This document shows positions 1 to 7,383 of a DNA stretch of 39,366 nt, piece after piece (position 1 is the first letter of the stretch; every line of letters begins with the position of its first letter). The notes under the pieces are model-generated. The model was not told the DNA's origin. It ran no database searches and saw only the letters and a list, made by a program, of their open reading frames with translations. A program made the translations under genes and the position numbers. Origin of the DNA: Deltaproteobacteria bacterium (GTDB taxonomy: Bacteria; Myxococcota; Myxococcia; Myxococcales; JAHFDP01). The DNA is taken from the NCBI GenBank assembly GCA_023248955.1, contig JAHFDP010000038.1, forward strand, positions 1 through 39,366, read 5' to 3'.

Positions 1-338
1 ACAATTGCCGTTACCTACGACGGCCGATCCCGGCCCGTCTACTTCGGTGCTTGCCGCGCATATTGAAAGCGCGGCCGGCCCGATTGGTGGCGCTGGAAGC
101 GCCCGATCACATAGCGGGCTCCTCCGGTGCCTCCTCAGCGCACCGAAAAGTGCGCTTCCGGGGGCTTGCTCGCCGCAAGCGGCCCCCCTCTGTCGCTGCG
201 CGACATCTCCCCCGGTACCGGGGGAGTCCCCTCGTCCGCGCCTCGCAGCCGGGCCACGCTCGACCGTCTCGGTTCCACGGCAACTGTGGATTTCCGGCTA
301 ATCGGCTCCTGGCACAGCGTTTGCTCAGTAGTTAACCA
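1..338. other. Non-coding repeat-rich segment
   Basis: No reading frame here looks like a protein. The segment holds GC-rich palindromic pieces: one around 55-95 resembles, in reverse orientation, the piece at about 37726-37765 (shared core GCGCTTCCAGCGCCACC), and one at about 205-230 has dyad symmetry around GGTACC (CTCCCCCGGTACCGGGGGAG). These look like dispersed intergenic repeats. The segment ends just before the ribosome-binding site of the small gene at 372. Confidence 0.6.
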
Positions 339-371
339 GTGGTCAACGACACGCGGTCAAGGAGGAATCAA

Positions 372-572
372 ATGAGCGGAACGGGCCATTCGATGACGCA
401 GCACGCCGTGACTTGGACGCTCTCGCGCTCGGGGCTCCGGCTGGCAGGTCCCGATGAAAAAGCCCCGATGCCGCTCTTCGAGATGATTCTGGCCGTGGGG
501 GTTGCCGCGGGGGCTTTCTCGGCAGGGGCCATCTTCTTCTGGGCACGCCACACGTTAGCGCATTGGCTGTAA
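372..572 (+). CDS. Small single-TM membrane protein, unknown function
   Basis: This is a 66-aa protein with one hydrophobic helix at about residues 36-58 (FEMILAVGVAAGAFSAGAIF) and a polar N-terminus, so probably a small inner-membrane protein. I chose the ATG at 372 because a strong GGAGG lies at 361-365 with six bases between; an upstream in-frame ATG at 339 has no such site. The gene stands alone between repeat-rich DNA and the convergent metallohydrolase gene. I do not recognise a family. Confidence 0.55.
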   Translation: MSGTGHSMTQHAVTWTLSRSGLRLAGPDEKAPMPLFEMILAVGVAAGAFSAGAIFFWARHTLAHWL

Positions 573-586
573 GCGGTTCCGACCGC
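573..586. terminator. Possible short bidirectional terminator
   Basis: A 5-bp hairpin, GCGGT-TCCG-ACCGC, lies in the 22-bp gap between the converging genes that end at 572 and 595. It is followed on the plus strand by CTCGTTT. The stem is short and the T-run weak, so this is only a suggestion from position and symmetry. Confidence 0.25.
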
Positions 587-594
587 CTCGTTTC

Positions 595-2115
595 CTACCG
601 GTCGTAAATCCAGCCATTGTTTTTTGGCCGTTCAATTCGCCATGCGCGGCTGGTGCGTCCATGCTCCATTCGGAGCGAATCATTGGGGCGCAGACACTCC
701 ACTCGAACGGCCGATTGGCGCACGCGCGCGCACTCCACCACGCGCTCGGGGAAGGGGTCCGACTGCGCTAATTCTTCGGACATTGATGGCGCGGTTCGCC
801 AACCGGGGTAGCTGGGATAGCCCGCGTAAGATGGGCCCATGCCTTCGCGCCAATACCAGGGCGCGCCGCCGTCGGCGTAAGGCACGAGCAGCTTCGCGCG
901 GAAGGCTTCAGCGCAGTCGAGCGCGGTTTCGGCGTCGTGCATGAGCGCTTGCGTTTTTGTCAACTCGTCGATCGGGACGTTGGCCAGGAAAACGTCGAGT
1001 GTGGTGGTCGGAAAAAAGAGCGGCGCCAGCGAAAATCCGCGCGCGCCAGAAAAAACAACGTCGACCTGATCCACATGGTGCGCAGCCTCGCGCATCGAGC
1101 CTCGCGCATCCGCTCCGGTGTCAGCCAGGAAGGCCGCGGAAAAATCGGGCGTGCGCACGATGCACGTGCAGCCGACGTTGCGGATGGTCTCGTCGATCAG
1201 CGCAGAGGCGGTGGGCTGTTCACCGAAAAAGGGCAACGCCTCGAGCGTGAGGTCGCCGACTTGCCGCCGTTCGCCCGGTTGCCACTCGACGACACGCGAG
1301 AACCCGATTGCAGAAAGGGTCTGGGCGAGCGACGTGGCCAGCAGTGTGCTCTGCGCCACGCGGGGAACCAGAATCAGGGTGTCGCGCGGAATGCGCAGCA
1401 GCGTTCCGAGATGAAAATGGTCACCATGACCATGCGTGATGACCATGGCGTCCAAGTGGCCCCACTGCTCGATGCAGAGTGGCCGGTAACGATCGGGATC
1501 GCCGTCGTGCCACGGGCGCAGCCAGGGATCGATCATCACGCGCGTGGTGAAAGAAGCGACGATGGCGCTGTTGTGGCCGACGAAAAGAATGCCGGGGCCC
1601 GCGCCGATCGGTGGTCGTAATTCCTGTTCGCGCAGCCAACCTGCGTCCTCCATTTCCGCGAAAAAATTCTGCACATCAACGTGACGTGGCTTCGGTGGCG
1701 CACCCTCTCGCAGGCGGGCCAGCGCGTCGGCCAGATCTTCCCACGCCTCGCGCGTCTCGATTGGAAAGTCCGCGCCCAAAAGGCCCAGCCGCGCATGCAG
1801 CAGACGCGCCCGTGGCGGCCGCGGAAAGCGAATTGATTTTTTGATAAGTCGCCGTCCAGCAACGCGCTGATCGTTTTCGCACAGCGCCCGGTAGCGCGGC
1901 TGATCTTCCATCCACCCGATCAGCGTTTCTGCTTGCGCGAGCGCTCGAGCGCTTCCCAACTTCGAAAGTCGCGCCACGAGCGGTAACTGCGCCGCGCGCA
2001 ACGCCGCGGAGTGCGGTCCGTGCAGCGCATCGCCGACTTCTTCATGGTGCGCGCGTTCGGTGTCGCCGCTCGCGAGCACGCTCAAATCGACGCGGGGATC
2101 GAGCGCGCGCGGCAC
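595..2115 (-). CDS. Metallo-beta-lactamase-fold hydrolase (UlaG-like)
   Basis: A soluble protein of about 506 aa. The C-terminal two thirds has the metallo-beta-lactamase fold: a GHNSAIV strand, then the metal-binding signature H228-G-H230-G-D232-H233, and later ADTGAD and a conserved-looking PYADGGAPWYW segment. Enzymes of the UlaG/NAPE-PLD-like branch hydrolyse phosphodiester, lactone or amide bonds; the substrate here cannot be read. The N-terminal ~170 residues are helical and match nothing I recognise. The frame is open to 2208, but the preceding esterase gene ends at 2118, so I favour the GTG at 2115, two bases beyond that stop. Its ribosome-binding site is weak, so the start is uncertain. 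It is the last gene of the minus-strand block. Confidence 0.75.
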   Translation of the reverse strand: MPRALDPRVDLSVLASGDTERAHHEEVGDALHGPHSAALRAAQLPLVARLSKLGSARALAQAETLIGWMEDQPRYRALCENDQRVAGRRLIKKSIRFPRPPRARLLHARLGLLGADFPIETREAWEDLADALARLREGAPPKPRHVDVQNFFAEMEDAGWLREQELRPPIGAGPGILFVGHNSAIVASFTTRVMIDPWLRPWHDGDPDRYRPLCIEQWGHLDAMVITHGHGDHFHLGTLLRIPRDTLILVPRVAQSTLLATSLAQTLSAIGFSRVVEWQPGERRQVGDLTLEALPFFGEQPTASALIDETIRNVGCTCIVRTPDFSAAFLADTGADARGSMREAAHHVDQVDVVFSGARGFSLAPLFFPTTTLDVFLANVPIDELTKTQALMHDAETALDCAEAFRAKLLVPYADGGAPWYWREGMGPSYAGYPSYPGWRTAPSMSEELAQSDPFPERVVECARVRQSAVRVECLRPNDSLRMEHGRTSRAWRIERPKNNGWIYDR

Positions 2116-2117
2116 GG

Positions 2118-3626
2118 CTACTTCGCAGGCGGAAACAGGAAGGCCAGCATCTTCGGATAGCGCAGCGCCCAGTCTGGCCAAGCGTGTTGCGCGCCCGGGG
2201 CTTCCCATTGCAAATAGTCGTAGCCTGTGGCGCTGAGCACCGCCGCGAAATCTTCATTGGACGGTGCGTTGTCGCCGGGCGTTCCACTGTCGAGGTAGAT
2301 GCGCAACGCTTTTTTGGGCGTGTTCTTGAACGCGTTCACCAAGTCGCCGCCGCGGCTGCCGCAATTGATTCCGTCGGGGATGCTCCAGGGATTGACGGAA
2401 CAATCAGCGTTCCAAAAGAAGCTGCCCGATTGCGACGCGGTGAGACCGAAGACGTCGGCGTGCTCCCACGCGATGTCAACGGCGATGAAACCTCCGAGCG
2501 AAACGCCGCTGGTGGCGCGACTTTCCGGCCTGGCGAGGGTGCGCATGTGCGTGTCGATCCACGGCGCTGCTTCGGTGGCCACGAATCCGCCGTAGGCCTC
2601 GCCCGTCGAGCCTGCAGAGCCGACGGAATACTGAAGCATCCGTTCGCTTACATCGTGCAGCGGCAAGTAGACGCCGATGAACGGCGCCACGCGCCCCGCG
2701 GCGATTTCGTTGGCGGCGACGACTTCGAAGCCGCCCTCCGTGATCGCTTCGTTGCCGTCCTGCGTGTAGAGCGCGGGGAAGCGCGCGGCCGTTCCGCTGA
2801 AGTAGGCCTGCGGCAGATGCACGTAGATTTCGCGCCGCTCGTCGCCGAGCAACTTGGAGCTCAGCGCCGGCGCGTGCCACACGTCGGCCGCGTCGAGCGT
2901 GGAACCGGCCAGTGCGACGACCGAGTTGTAGGTGCTCTCCGGGGTTGGAACGATGCCGTCCCAGATCATCCAGGGATTGAGCGCGTCGTTGAACCAAAGG
3001 CCAGGAGCGACGAACTTGTAGGCGTGGCGTTCGTGAATATTGAATGTATGTGTAATACAAACGAGATCGGTGTCGCCGACGCGGGAGAGTTGCTCTGCGT
3101 TCGTGCTCCAGCTGTTCCAGTCGCCGGCGAGATTGGGCGGCGCGTGGTCAATCGCCGTACGGGTGCAGAAGATGGCGTGCGTCGAGTCGCGCGCGGGAAA
3201 GCCGCCGGCGGCGGAGACCGTCGTGACAAAAGCATCCGCGGCGTGTTGCCGATCGGCAGCTGTGGAGGCCGCGGCGATGGTGGTCATCAACTGGTCATAA
3301 CAGGTCGCGGATTGAATGCTGCGCGGATCGGGGATGTCCTTGGGATCGGCCGCAATGGCGCAGGGCGTGGGCGTTCCAGCGTCTGCGCCAGCATCTTGCA
3401 GGCCTGCGTCGGCGACGGTGACGGTGCCTGCGTCATTGATCGTGCCGGCGTCCCTGATCGCGGCGGTGCTGGCATCGTCTCCCGCGTCGACCACGGTGCC
3501 GCTGTCGAGGGCGATTCTCGGTGCACGACAGCCGATCAGTGTGAAGACGACGAGGCTGATCAGCCAATTCCCTCCCCCTTGACGGGGGAGGGTGATGTGA
3601 CTTGCATGTGGTTTCGGTCCCCCCAC
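2118..3626 (-). CDS. Putative esterase lipoprotein (esterase D / Fes family)
   Basis: An alpha/beta hydrolase of the enterochelin-esterase/esterase-D family (PF00756 type), anchored as a lipoprotein. The nucleophile elbow is GVSLGG with Ser376, and a likely catalytic His481 lies in AQHAWPDW near the end. A hydrophobic stretch ends in the lipobox LIGC (Cys33), followed by an Asp/Ala/Thr-rich linker (about residues 38-85). An N-terminal beta-sandwich-like part (HAYKFVAPGLWFNDALNPW) resembles the glycogen-binding-like domain that precedes such esterases. The only ordinary in-frame start before the signal peptide is the GTG at 3626, which lies inside a dispersed repeat and gives an odd N-terminus, so the true start is uncertain. 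Confidence 0.75.
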   Translation of the reverse strand: MGGPKPHASHITLPRQGGGNWLISLVVFTLIGCRAPRIALDSGTVVDAGDDASTAAIRDAGTINDAGTVTVADAGLQDAGADAGTPTPCAIAADPKDIPDPRSIQSATCYDQLMTTIAAASTAADRQHAADAFVTTVSAAGGFPARDSTHAIFCTRTAIDHAPPNLAGDWNSWSTNAEQLSRVGDTDLVCITHTFNIHERHAYKFVAPGLWFNDALNPWMIWDGIVPTPESTYNSVVALAGSTLDAADVWHAPALSSKLLGDERREIYVHLPQAYFSGTAARFPALYTQDGNEAITEGGFEVVAANEIAAGRVAPFIGVYLPLHDVSERMLQYSVGSAGSTGEAYGGFVATEAAPWIDTHMRTLARPESRATSGVSLGGFIAVDIAWEHADVFGLTASQSGSFFWNADCSVNPWSIPDGINCGSRGGDLVNAFKNTPKKALRIYLDSGTPGDNAPSNEDFAAVLSATGYDYLQWEAPGAQHAWPDWALRYPKMLAFLFPPAK

Positions 3627-3653
3627 CCTAGCCCTCCCCCGCAGAGGGAGGGG
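3570..3653. repeat. Paired CCCTCCCC/GGGGAGGG hairpin repeat
   Basis: Two hairpins sit back to back: CCCTCCCCC-TTGAC-GGGGGAGGG (3570-3592) and CCCTCCC...GGGAGGG (3632-3652), joined by a CCCCCCACCCTAG segment. A related sequence occurs at about 23837-23876, and a partial one at 18504-18530. This resembles the dispersed G/C-rich intergenic repeats common in high-GC genomes. Here it is partly translated: it supplies the last residues and TAG stop of the 255-aa membrane protein and the GTG and first ~19 codons of the esterase frame. Confidence 0.7.
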
Positions 3654-4395
3654 AAATCTTGCGTTCCCAAATCACGATCAGCGCCGTCACGACCACCACG
3701 CCCACCAGTGCCGGCCACGGTGCATGTGGATTGAGTGGCGTGCGAACAAGCAGCGACTGCGCGCGTCCCACTGCCAGCGAAAGTCGCCCCATCACCGTGA
3801 ACCCAAACGATCCGCCGAACGACACCATCATGAAGTAGACGCCGATGCGCGCGACCACGCCCAGCGCGCCTTTGTGCTCTTTGGAAAAGAAAAAATAGAT
3901 GAGCGCGCAGACCAGCCCGAAGGTCGAAAGCGCCAATGAAAATGGATTGTCGATGAGCGTCCAGGGGCCGGTGCCGCGCAAATTCACCATCGACGATTGC
4001 ACTTGGATGACAAGGTCCGCCGAGGCCGCACCGATGATCGACGTGCCAGCGAAGGCGCCAACGATGTAGGACATCGGCCAGCGCGAGAGATGCGCAATCG
4101 GTTTCCAGAGCCGCGCGAACATCAGCAGCCCGAACGCCAACGGTATTGAATAGAAGGCCCACTGCGGGTGCGCTTTCAACGTGTCGACGTCGCGGTGAAG
4201 CCCGCCCCAGAGCGGCTGCAAGAGATTCGGCCACGCCACATCGAACGTTTGGCGAACGAGTTGGTAGCCGGCGGAGACGCCGACAAAAACGTGCTCGGCA
4301 AATTTGTAGAGCGGGTTGTCCTTGTAGAGAAACGACAAGATGGCCAGCGTGAAAAACGCCGCGAGCCAAGTCCCGACAATCTCCGCGGTGCTCAT
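3628..4395 (-). CDS. Polytopic membrane protein, unknown function
   Basis: A 255-aa integral membrane protein with about six hydrophobic helices (near residues 7-24, 80-97, 108-126, 150-170, 180-203 and 228-246) and a conserved-looking SFLYKDNPLYKFAEHVFVGV segment after helix 1. Its ATG overlaps the stop of the gene before it by four bases (ATGA, 4392-4395), so the two are translationally coupled. It is the last of five genes in the membrane cluster that begins at 7050. The C-terminal residues ERKISPPSAGEG run into the dispersed repeat, so the original C-terminus may have been replaced. I do not recognise a named family. Confidence 0.75.
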   Translation of the reverse strand: MSTAEIVGTWLAAFFTLAILSFLYKDNPLYKFAEHVFVGVSAGYQLVRQTFDVAWPNLLQPLWGGLHRDVDTLKAHPQWAFYSIPLAFGLLMFARLWKPIAHLSRWPMSYIVGAFAGTSIIGAASADLVIQVQSSMVNLRGTGPWTLIDNPFSLALSTFGLVCALIYFFFSKEHKGALGVVARIGVYFMMVSFGGSFGFTVMGRLSLAVGRAQSLLVRTPLNPHAPWPALVGVVVVTALIVIWERKISPPSAGEG

Positions 4396-5219
4396 GCGGA
4401 CCTCTTGCGCGTGACGAAGTAGGCGATGTTGCCGACGATCACGAATGCGATAATCAGTAGATGCCCGATATTCAATACATCAAGGCCGGCCGTGGCGGTA
4501 CCGGCGACGCCGGTGAGTTTTTCATACTGCGCCGCGCCTGGCATGCCTCCCGCGAGACCGAGAATCTGACGCGAACCGTAGTAGGCGATCATGTCCGCCG
4601 CCTGCACCGCGGTGTTCGCGGCCACGATTTTCATGTGGTAGCGCGACTGCGCGTACTGCACCCACTCCCTCGTTCCAGGCGAGCCGGAGCTTGGATTCAC
4701 CATGAGGTCGAACTGCTCGAGTTTGTCGAGGTCGTGCATCAGGGGGATGTCGTCGAGCGCAATTCCGCGAGCGTCCGTCGGGAAGAGCGAGCGGATCGAT
4801 TGCCCCATCCCGAGCATCACGATTTGCTTGCCCTCTTTGAATCCCAAGTAGTCGTAATCGACACCTTCCTTGAGATCGGGGAATTCCTTTTTGGCGATGT
4901 CCAGCGCGTCTTGCACCATCGGCGGTCCGGCGTACCAGAGCGTCATGATCACCACGTGCGCTTTCTTGCGAAAGAGGTGGCGCAGCGCGCTGATGGTGAA
5001 GGGATGGATCTCCGGCATCGACGCGGCGTCGTAATCGGCCGAGAGCAAAACGCGCGCACCAGGCGGCAAGGCTTCGATCTGATCGTAAATATCCTGCACC
5101 GATTTTTCGACGGAGAAGGGCAGGCCGAGCGGATGGAGTAGCGGCAAGACGATCGCGAAACCCATCAACAAAAAGAGGATGCGGCGATCGATCTTGCTGA
5201 CACGAAGCCAGAAGCCCAT
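4392..5219 (-). CDS. Bitopic membrane protein with large extracytoplasmic domain, unknown function
   Basis: A 275-aa protein with an N-terminal helix (about 13-35) and a C-terminal helix (about 248-268) enclosing a soluble alpha/beta domain of about 210 residues. That domain has striking motifs: ALPPGARVLLSADYDAAS, HVVIMTLWYAGPPM, VMLGMGQSIRSLFPTD and NTAVQAADMIAYYGSRQI. Alternating hydrophobic strands and Gly-rich turns suggest a Rossmann-like fold that binds a small ligand, but I cannot name the function. It starts directly after the preceding gene's stop (5220) and overlaps the next gene by four bases. Both features argue for a single operon and perhaps one membrane complex. Confidence 0.75.
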   Translation of the reverse strand: MGFWLRVSKIDRRILFLLMGFAIVLPLLHPLGLPFSVEKSVQDIYDQIEALPPGARVLLSADYDAASMPEIHPFTISALRHLFRKKAHVVIMTLWYAGPPMVQDALDIAKKEFPDLKEGVDYDYLGFKEGKQIVMLGMGQSIRSLFPTDARGIALDDIPLMHDLDKLEQFDLMVNPSSGSPGTREWVQYAQSRYHMKIVAANTAVQAADMIAYYGSRQILGLAGGMPGAAQYEKLTGVAGTATAGLDVLNIGHLLIIAFVIVGNIAYFVTRKRSA

Positions 5220-5876
5220 CTAGTCGCCACCCAGGTAGGAGCGCTCGAGTCCGAGGATCACGCGCAGACCCGTGGAGATGGCGCCCAGCGCGGCCCCGAT
5301 GAGGACGGCGCGTTTTCCAGCGAGGTTGGGAACTTGCATGACCCAATCGGAGACCAGCGGCAATTTTTCGGAAATCTGCGCGCCGATGGGAACGCGGCCG
5401 AGCATGACGAGCGTGCCCGCGATGAGCAGCAGCGCGGCTTCGGTGCTGCGGGCGCGAAAAGCGCGAAACGCGGCGCTGGCAATGTAGAAGGCCAGCAGCG
5501 CGAACATCGTTCCCGCGAGCGGCAAATAAAAATAGTCGTAGCTGTACTTGAGCGGGCCGGTGTCTTCGCTGGCGATGACGTTGCCGCCCGTTGTATGCGC
5601 CGCGATCGCGCCCCAAGCGCCTGCGCCGATGGTCGCGAAGAGCGAACCCAGTAGCACGATCTTGTACGGCCAATCGGCGCGCCGGCGCACGATGATGGGA
5701 ATGTTGATCTCGACGAGGTTGAGCGTACCGAGAAACATCGTCAGCGCCATGATGGCGACGGCGGAGTTGTAGAGCCCTTCGCGCAGCGCGCCGATACCGG
5801 GTGCGGTGATGAAATATTCGACGACCATGAAGCTGCCGACGAGAAACGTGATGAGCAGCGGAACTTGTTTTTTCAT
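5220..5876 (-). CDS. Polytopic membrane protein, unknown function
   Basis: A 218-aa integral membrane protein. Hydrophobic helices lie near residues 5-25, 36-56, 70-92, 115-137, 142-156 and 185-205; a longer hydrophilic loop (about 95-113) follows helix 3. It starts MKKQVPLL, a normal inner-membrane N-terminus. The next gene's ATG follows its stop without a gap. A 169-bp repeat-rich gap separates it from the DUF6754-like gene upstream on the minus strand. No family name is recognised. Its role is inferred only from membership of the five-gene cluster. Confidence 0.7.
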   Translation of the reverse strand: MKKQVPLLITFLVGSFMVVEYFITAPGIGALREGLYNSAVAIMALTMFLGTLNLVEINIPIIVRRRADWPYKIVLLGSLFATIGAGAWGAIAAHTTGGNVIASEDTGPLKYSYDYFYLPLAGTMFALLAFYIASAAFRAFRARSTEAALLLIAGTLVMLGRVPIGAQISEKLPLVSDWVMQVPNLAGKRAVLIGAALGAISTGLRVILGLERSYLGGD

Positions 5877-6045
5877 AATGTATCCCCCTCCGCCCCCCTA
5901 GACAGGCCGCGTCTCCCGTAGCCGCGGCACGGCACGCGCTTACGCGCGTAATGGAAGGCCAGGGGGGCACTGGGGGTCTGCCCCACGGCGCTACGCCCAA
6001 CAAGTTGGGCCTCCGCACCTTCCCCGTTCTTTAATTTGATTCGAT
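5877..6045. repeat. Intergenic repeat inside the membrane-gene cluster
   Basis: This 169-bp gap contains GC-rich palindromic pieces, such as CCCAACAAGTTGGG (about 5997-6010) and GCGCTTACGCGCGTAA near 5937. Runs of G and C also occur near 5883-5900 and 5961-5985. It interrupts an otherwise tightly packed operon. It looks like an inserted dispersed intergenic repeat. I see no open frame or clear promoter in it. Confidence 0.5.
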
Positions 6046-6843
6046 TCATTTGACGGTGAACCAGTTGAAGAACGGATCCGCGTCGGCCCAGATCGTGTGC
6101 GTCACCACGCCGATCAGGATGAGTCCGATGACCGCCACCTTGGTCCAGTCCGCGGCCTTGAGCGTGGACAGAAGTTTCGGTTCTTTGGAGAGGTACGCGC
6201 TGGCGGCGAAGAGCTCCTCTCCGAGCAGCGTGAAGTCACACGTGACGATAAAAAATGGCAGCTGCGAGATCTCGGCGGTGGCGGCGATTTGCACGGCGCC
6301 AGTTTGCAGGCCGGTTTCCGCCAGCATGAGCGACTCGGCGTAGAAACGGCCGAAGAAAAAATTCGTGGCCGGACGTTCGCGCATCATGATGCCGTTGGTG
6401 CCAGCCGCGAACGCGAACTGCTCGTAGGAGATGTAGCGGATGTTGTCCTGCTTGAACGCCTCGGGGCGGCCGGCGTTGGAGTAGCTCTGCTTGACCACCT
6501 CTTGCGAGACGGTCATCACGAACGGAATCATGCAGCTGACGATGAGGTCGGCGCCGTAGCGCGCGATGCGCTCCGCCACGGGTCCGAGAATCAGCACCGA
6601 GGCGATGGTCTGGATGTCGTACATCTCCTCGACGCCGGGGACGTAGAGCACGGGGCGGCCCATTTCGGTGGCGCGGCCGAGCGCGTCTTCGATGGCGTCG
6701 ATGCCCGGAATGCGGCGGATGTAAAATTGCGCGCCACGCCGAGTGCGCCAGAGAAACCAGGCCACCAGTCCGAAAAAGACCGCGATGAAAAGCAGGACGC
6801 TGAGGCGATCGGTGTGGAAGCCGAACGTTTCGGAAGCGTCCAC
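6046..6843 (-). CDS. DUF6754-like membrane protein
   Basis: A 265-aa protein with an N-terminal helix (about 13-31, LSVLLFIAVFFGLVAWFLW) and a C-terminal helix (about 235-252). Between them is a soluble domain with the sequence RRIPGIDAIEDALGRATEMG, then PVLYVPG, IARYGADLI, and NGIMMRERPATNFFFGRFYA. From memory this matches the uncharacterised family called DUF6754; I have not searched it. The gene starts nine bases after the 65-aa gene's stop. It is the most conserved-looking member of the cluster and the best handle for finding the same cluster in other genomes. Confidence 0.7.
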   Translation of the reverse strand: MDASETFGFHTDRLSVLLFIAVFFGLVAWFLWRTRRGAQFYIRRIPGIDAIEDALGRATEMGRPVLYVPGVEEMYDIQTIASVLILGPVAERIARYGADLIVSCMIPFVMTVSQEVVKQSYSNAGRPEAFKQDNIRYISYEQFAFAAGTNGIMMRERPATNFFFGRFYAESLMLAETGLQTGAVQIAATAEISQLPFFIVTCDFTLLGEELFAASAYLSKEPKLLSTLKAADWTKVAVIGLILIGVVTHTIWADADPFFNWFTVK

Positions 6844-6852
6844 GTCGCGCTC

Positions 6853-7050
6853 TTAGGTTTTCGCGTCGGCGCGGACGTTGTAGAAAATCACCATCGAGAG
6901 GCAGTGAAACTCGTTGTCGCTCGATTGGCTGACACAGGTGTCGACCACCTCGAAGTCCGCGTTGGACTTGAGCCAGCGCGTGACGGTGTCGCCGAGCTCC
7001 TCGCGTTCGCGCGCTTTGGTGGCGGAGAAAACCTTGACGCAGGTAAACAT
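6853..7050 (-). CDS. Small soluble protein heading the membrane cluster
   Basis: A 65-aa protein starting MFTCVKVFSATKAREREELG and ending near IFYNVRADAKT, with a predicted alpha/beta pattern and no membrane segment. I chose the ATG at 7050 because GAGGGG lies seven bases upstream; the in-frame ATG at 7092 has no ribosome-binding site. The compact strand-helix-strand pattern with SSDNEFHCLSMVIFY suggests a small oligomeric or regulatory ferredoxin-like fold, but this is inference. It is the first gene of the minus-strand block and divergent from the gene at 7153. Confidence 0.6.
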   Translation of the reverse strand: MFTCVKVFSATKAREREELGDTVTRWLKSNADFEVVDTCVSQSSDNEFHCLSMVIFYNVRADAKT

Positions 7051-7152
7051 TCTGGACCCCTCGCCCTCGAAAACGGCGCGCGAAATTCCCATAGGGCAAG
7101 TGGCCGAGTCAAATAATTGCGAAAGAGAGTAGGGCGCGCGATCCTAAGGGCC

Positions 7153-7383
7153 ATGTCGTCCGCTGCGCCGCCTTGTCCCTGTCCCCATTGCGAGGAGCCG
7201 CTCGTGTTGCACGGGTCGGCGCTCGAAGACCCGCGGCCATTGAGCAATTGGCGTTGGGCCGCGCTGGCGCTGCTGCTCTCGACGGTGGCGGTCGCCGCGC
7301 GGCTGCATGCCGAGCATTGGAGAAAGGCGCAGCGCGCGGACGCCGACGCGGTCACGAAGTTTGTTGCGGCACGGCATCGTTGA
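7153..7383 (+). CDS. Small zinc-ribbon-like, single-TM protein
   Basis: A 76-aa protein. Residues 7-14 read PCPCPHCE, a Cys cluster like one knuckle of a zinc ribbon; no second CxxC pair is visible, so metal binding is uncertain. A hydrophobic helix follows at about 33-49 (WAALALLLSTVAVAARL), then a basic tail. I prefer the ATG at 7153, which follows TAAGGG; an earlier in-frame ATG at 7117 overlaps the divergent promoter region. Its stop overlaps the probable TTG start of the next gene, indicating coupled translation. Function unknown. Confidence 0.55.
   Translation: MSSAAPPCPCPHCEEPLVLHGSALEDPRPLSNWRWAALALLLSTVAVAARLHAEHWRKAQRADADAVTKFVAARHR

Noticed and set aside
2184-3734. Long open frame on the plus strand (516 codons)
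   Set aside because: It is antisense to the esterase gene and follows its codon pattern; its Arg/Gly/Val-rich product resembles no protein and it runs through the dispersed repeat.
7007-7152. A longer 79-codon version of the 65-aa gene and an 88-codon version of the gene at 7153
   Set aside because: The upstream starts have no ribosome-binding sites and run into the short divergent promoter region between the two genes.
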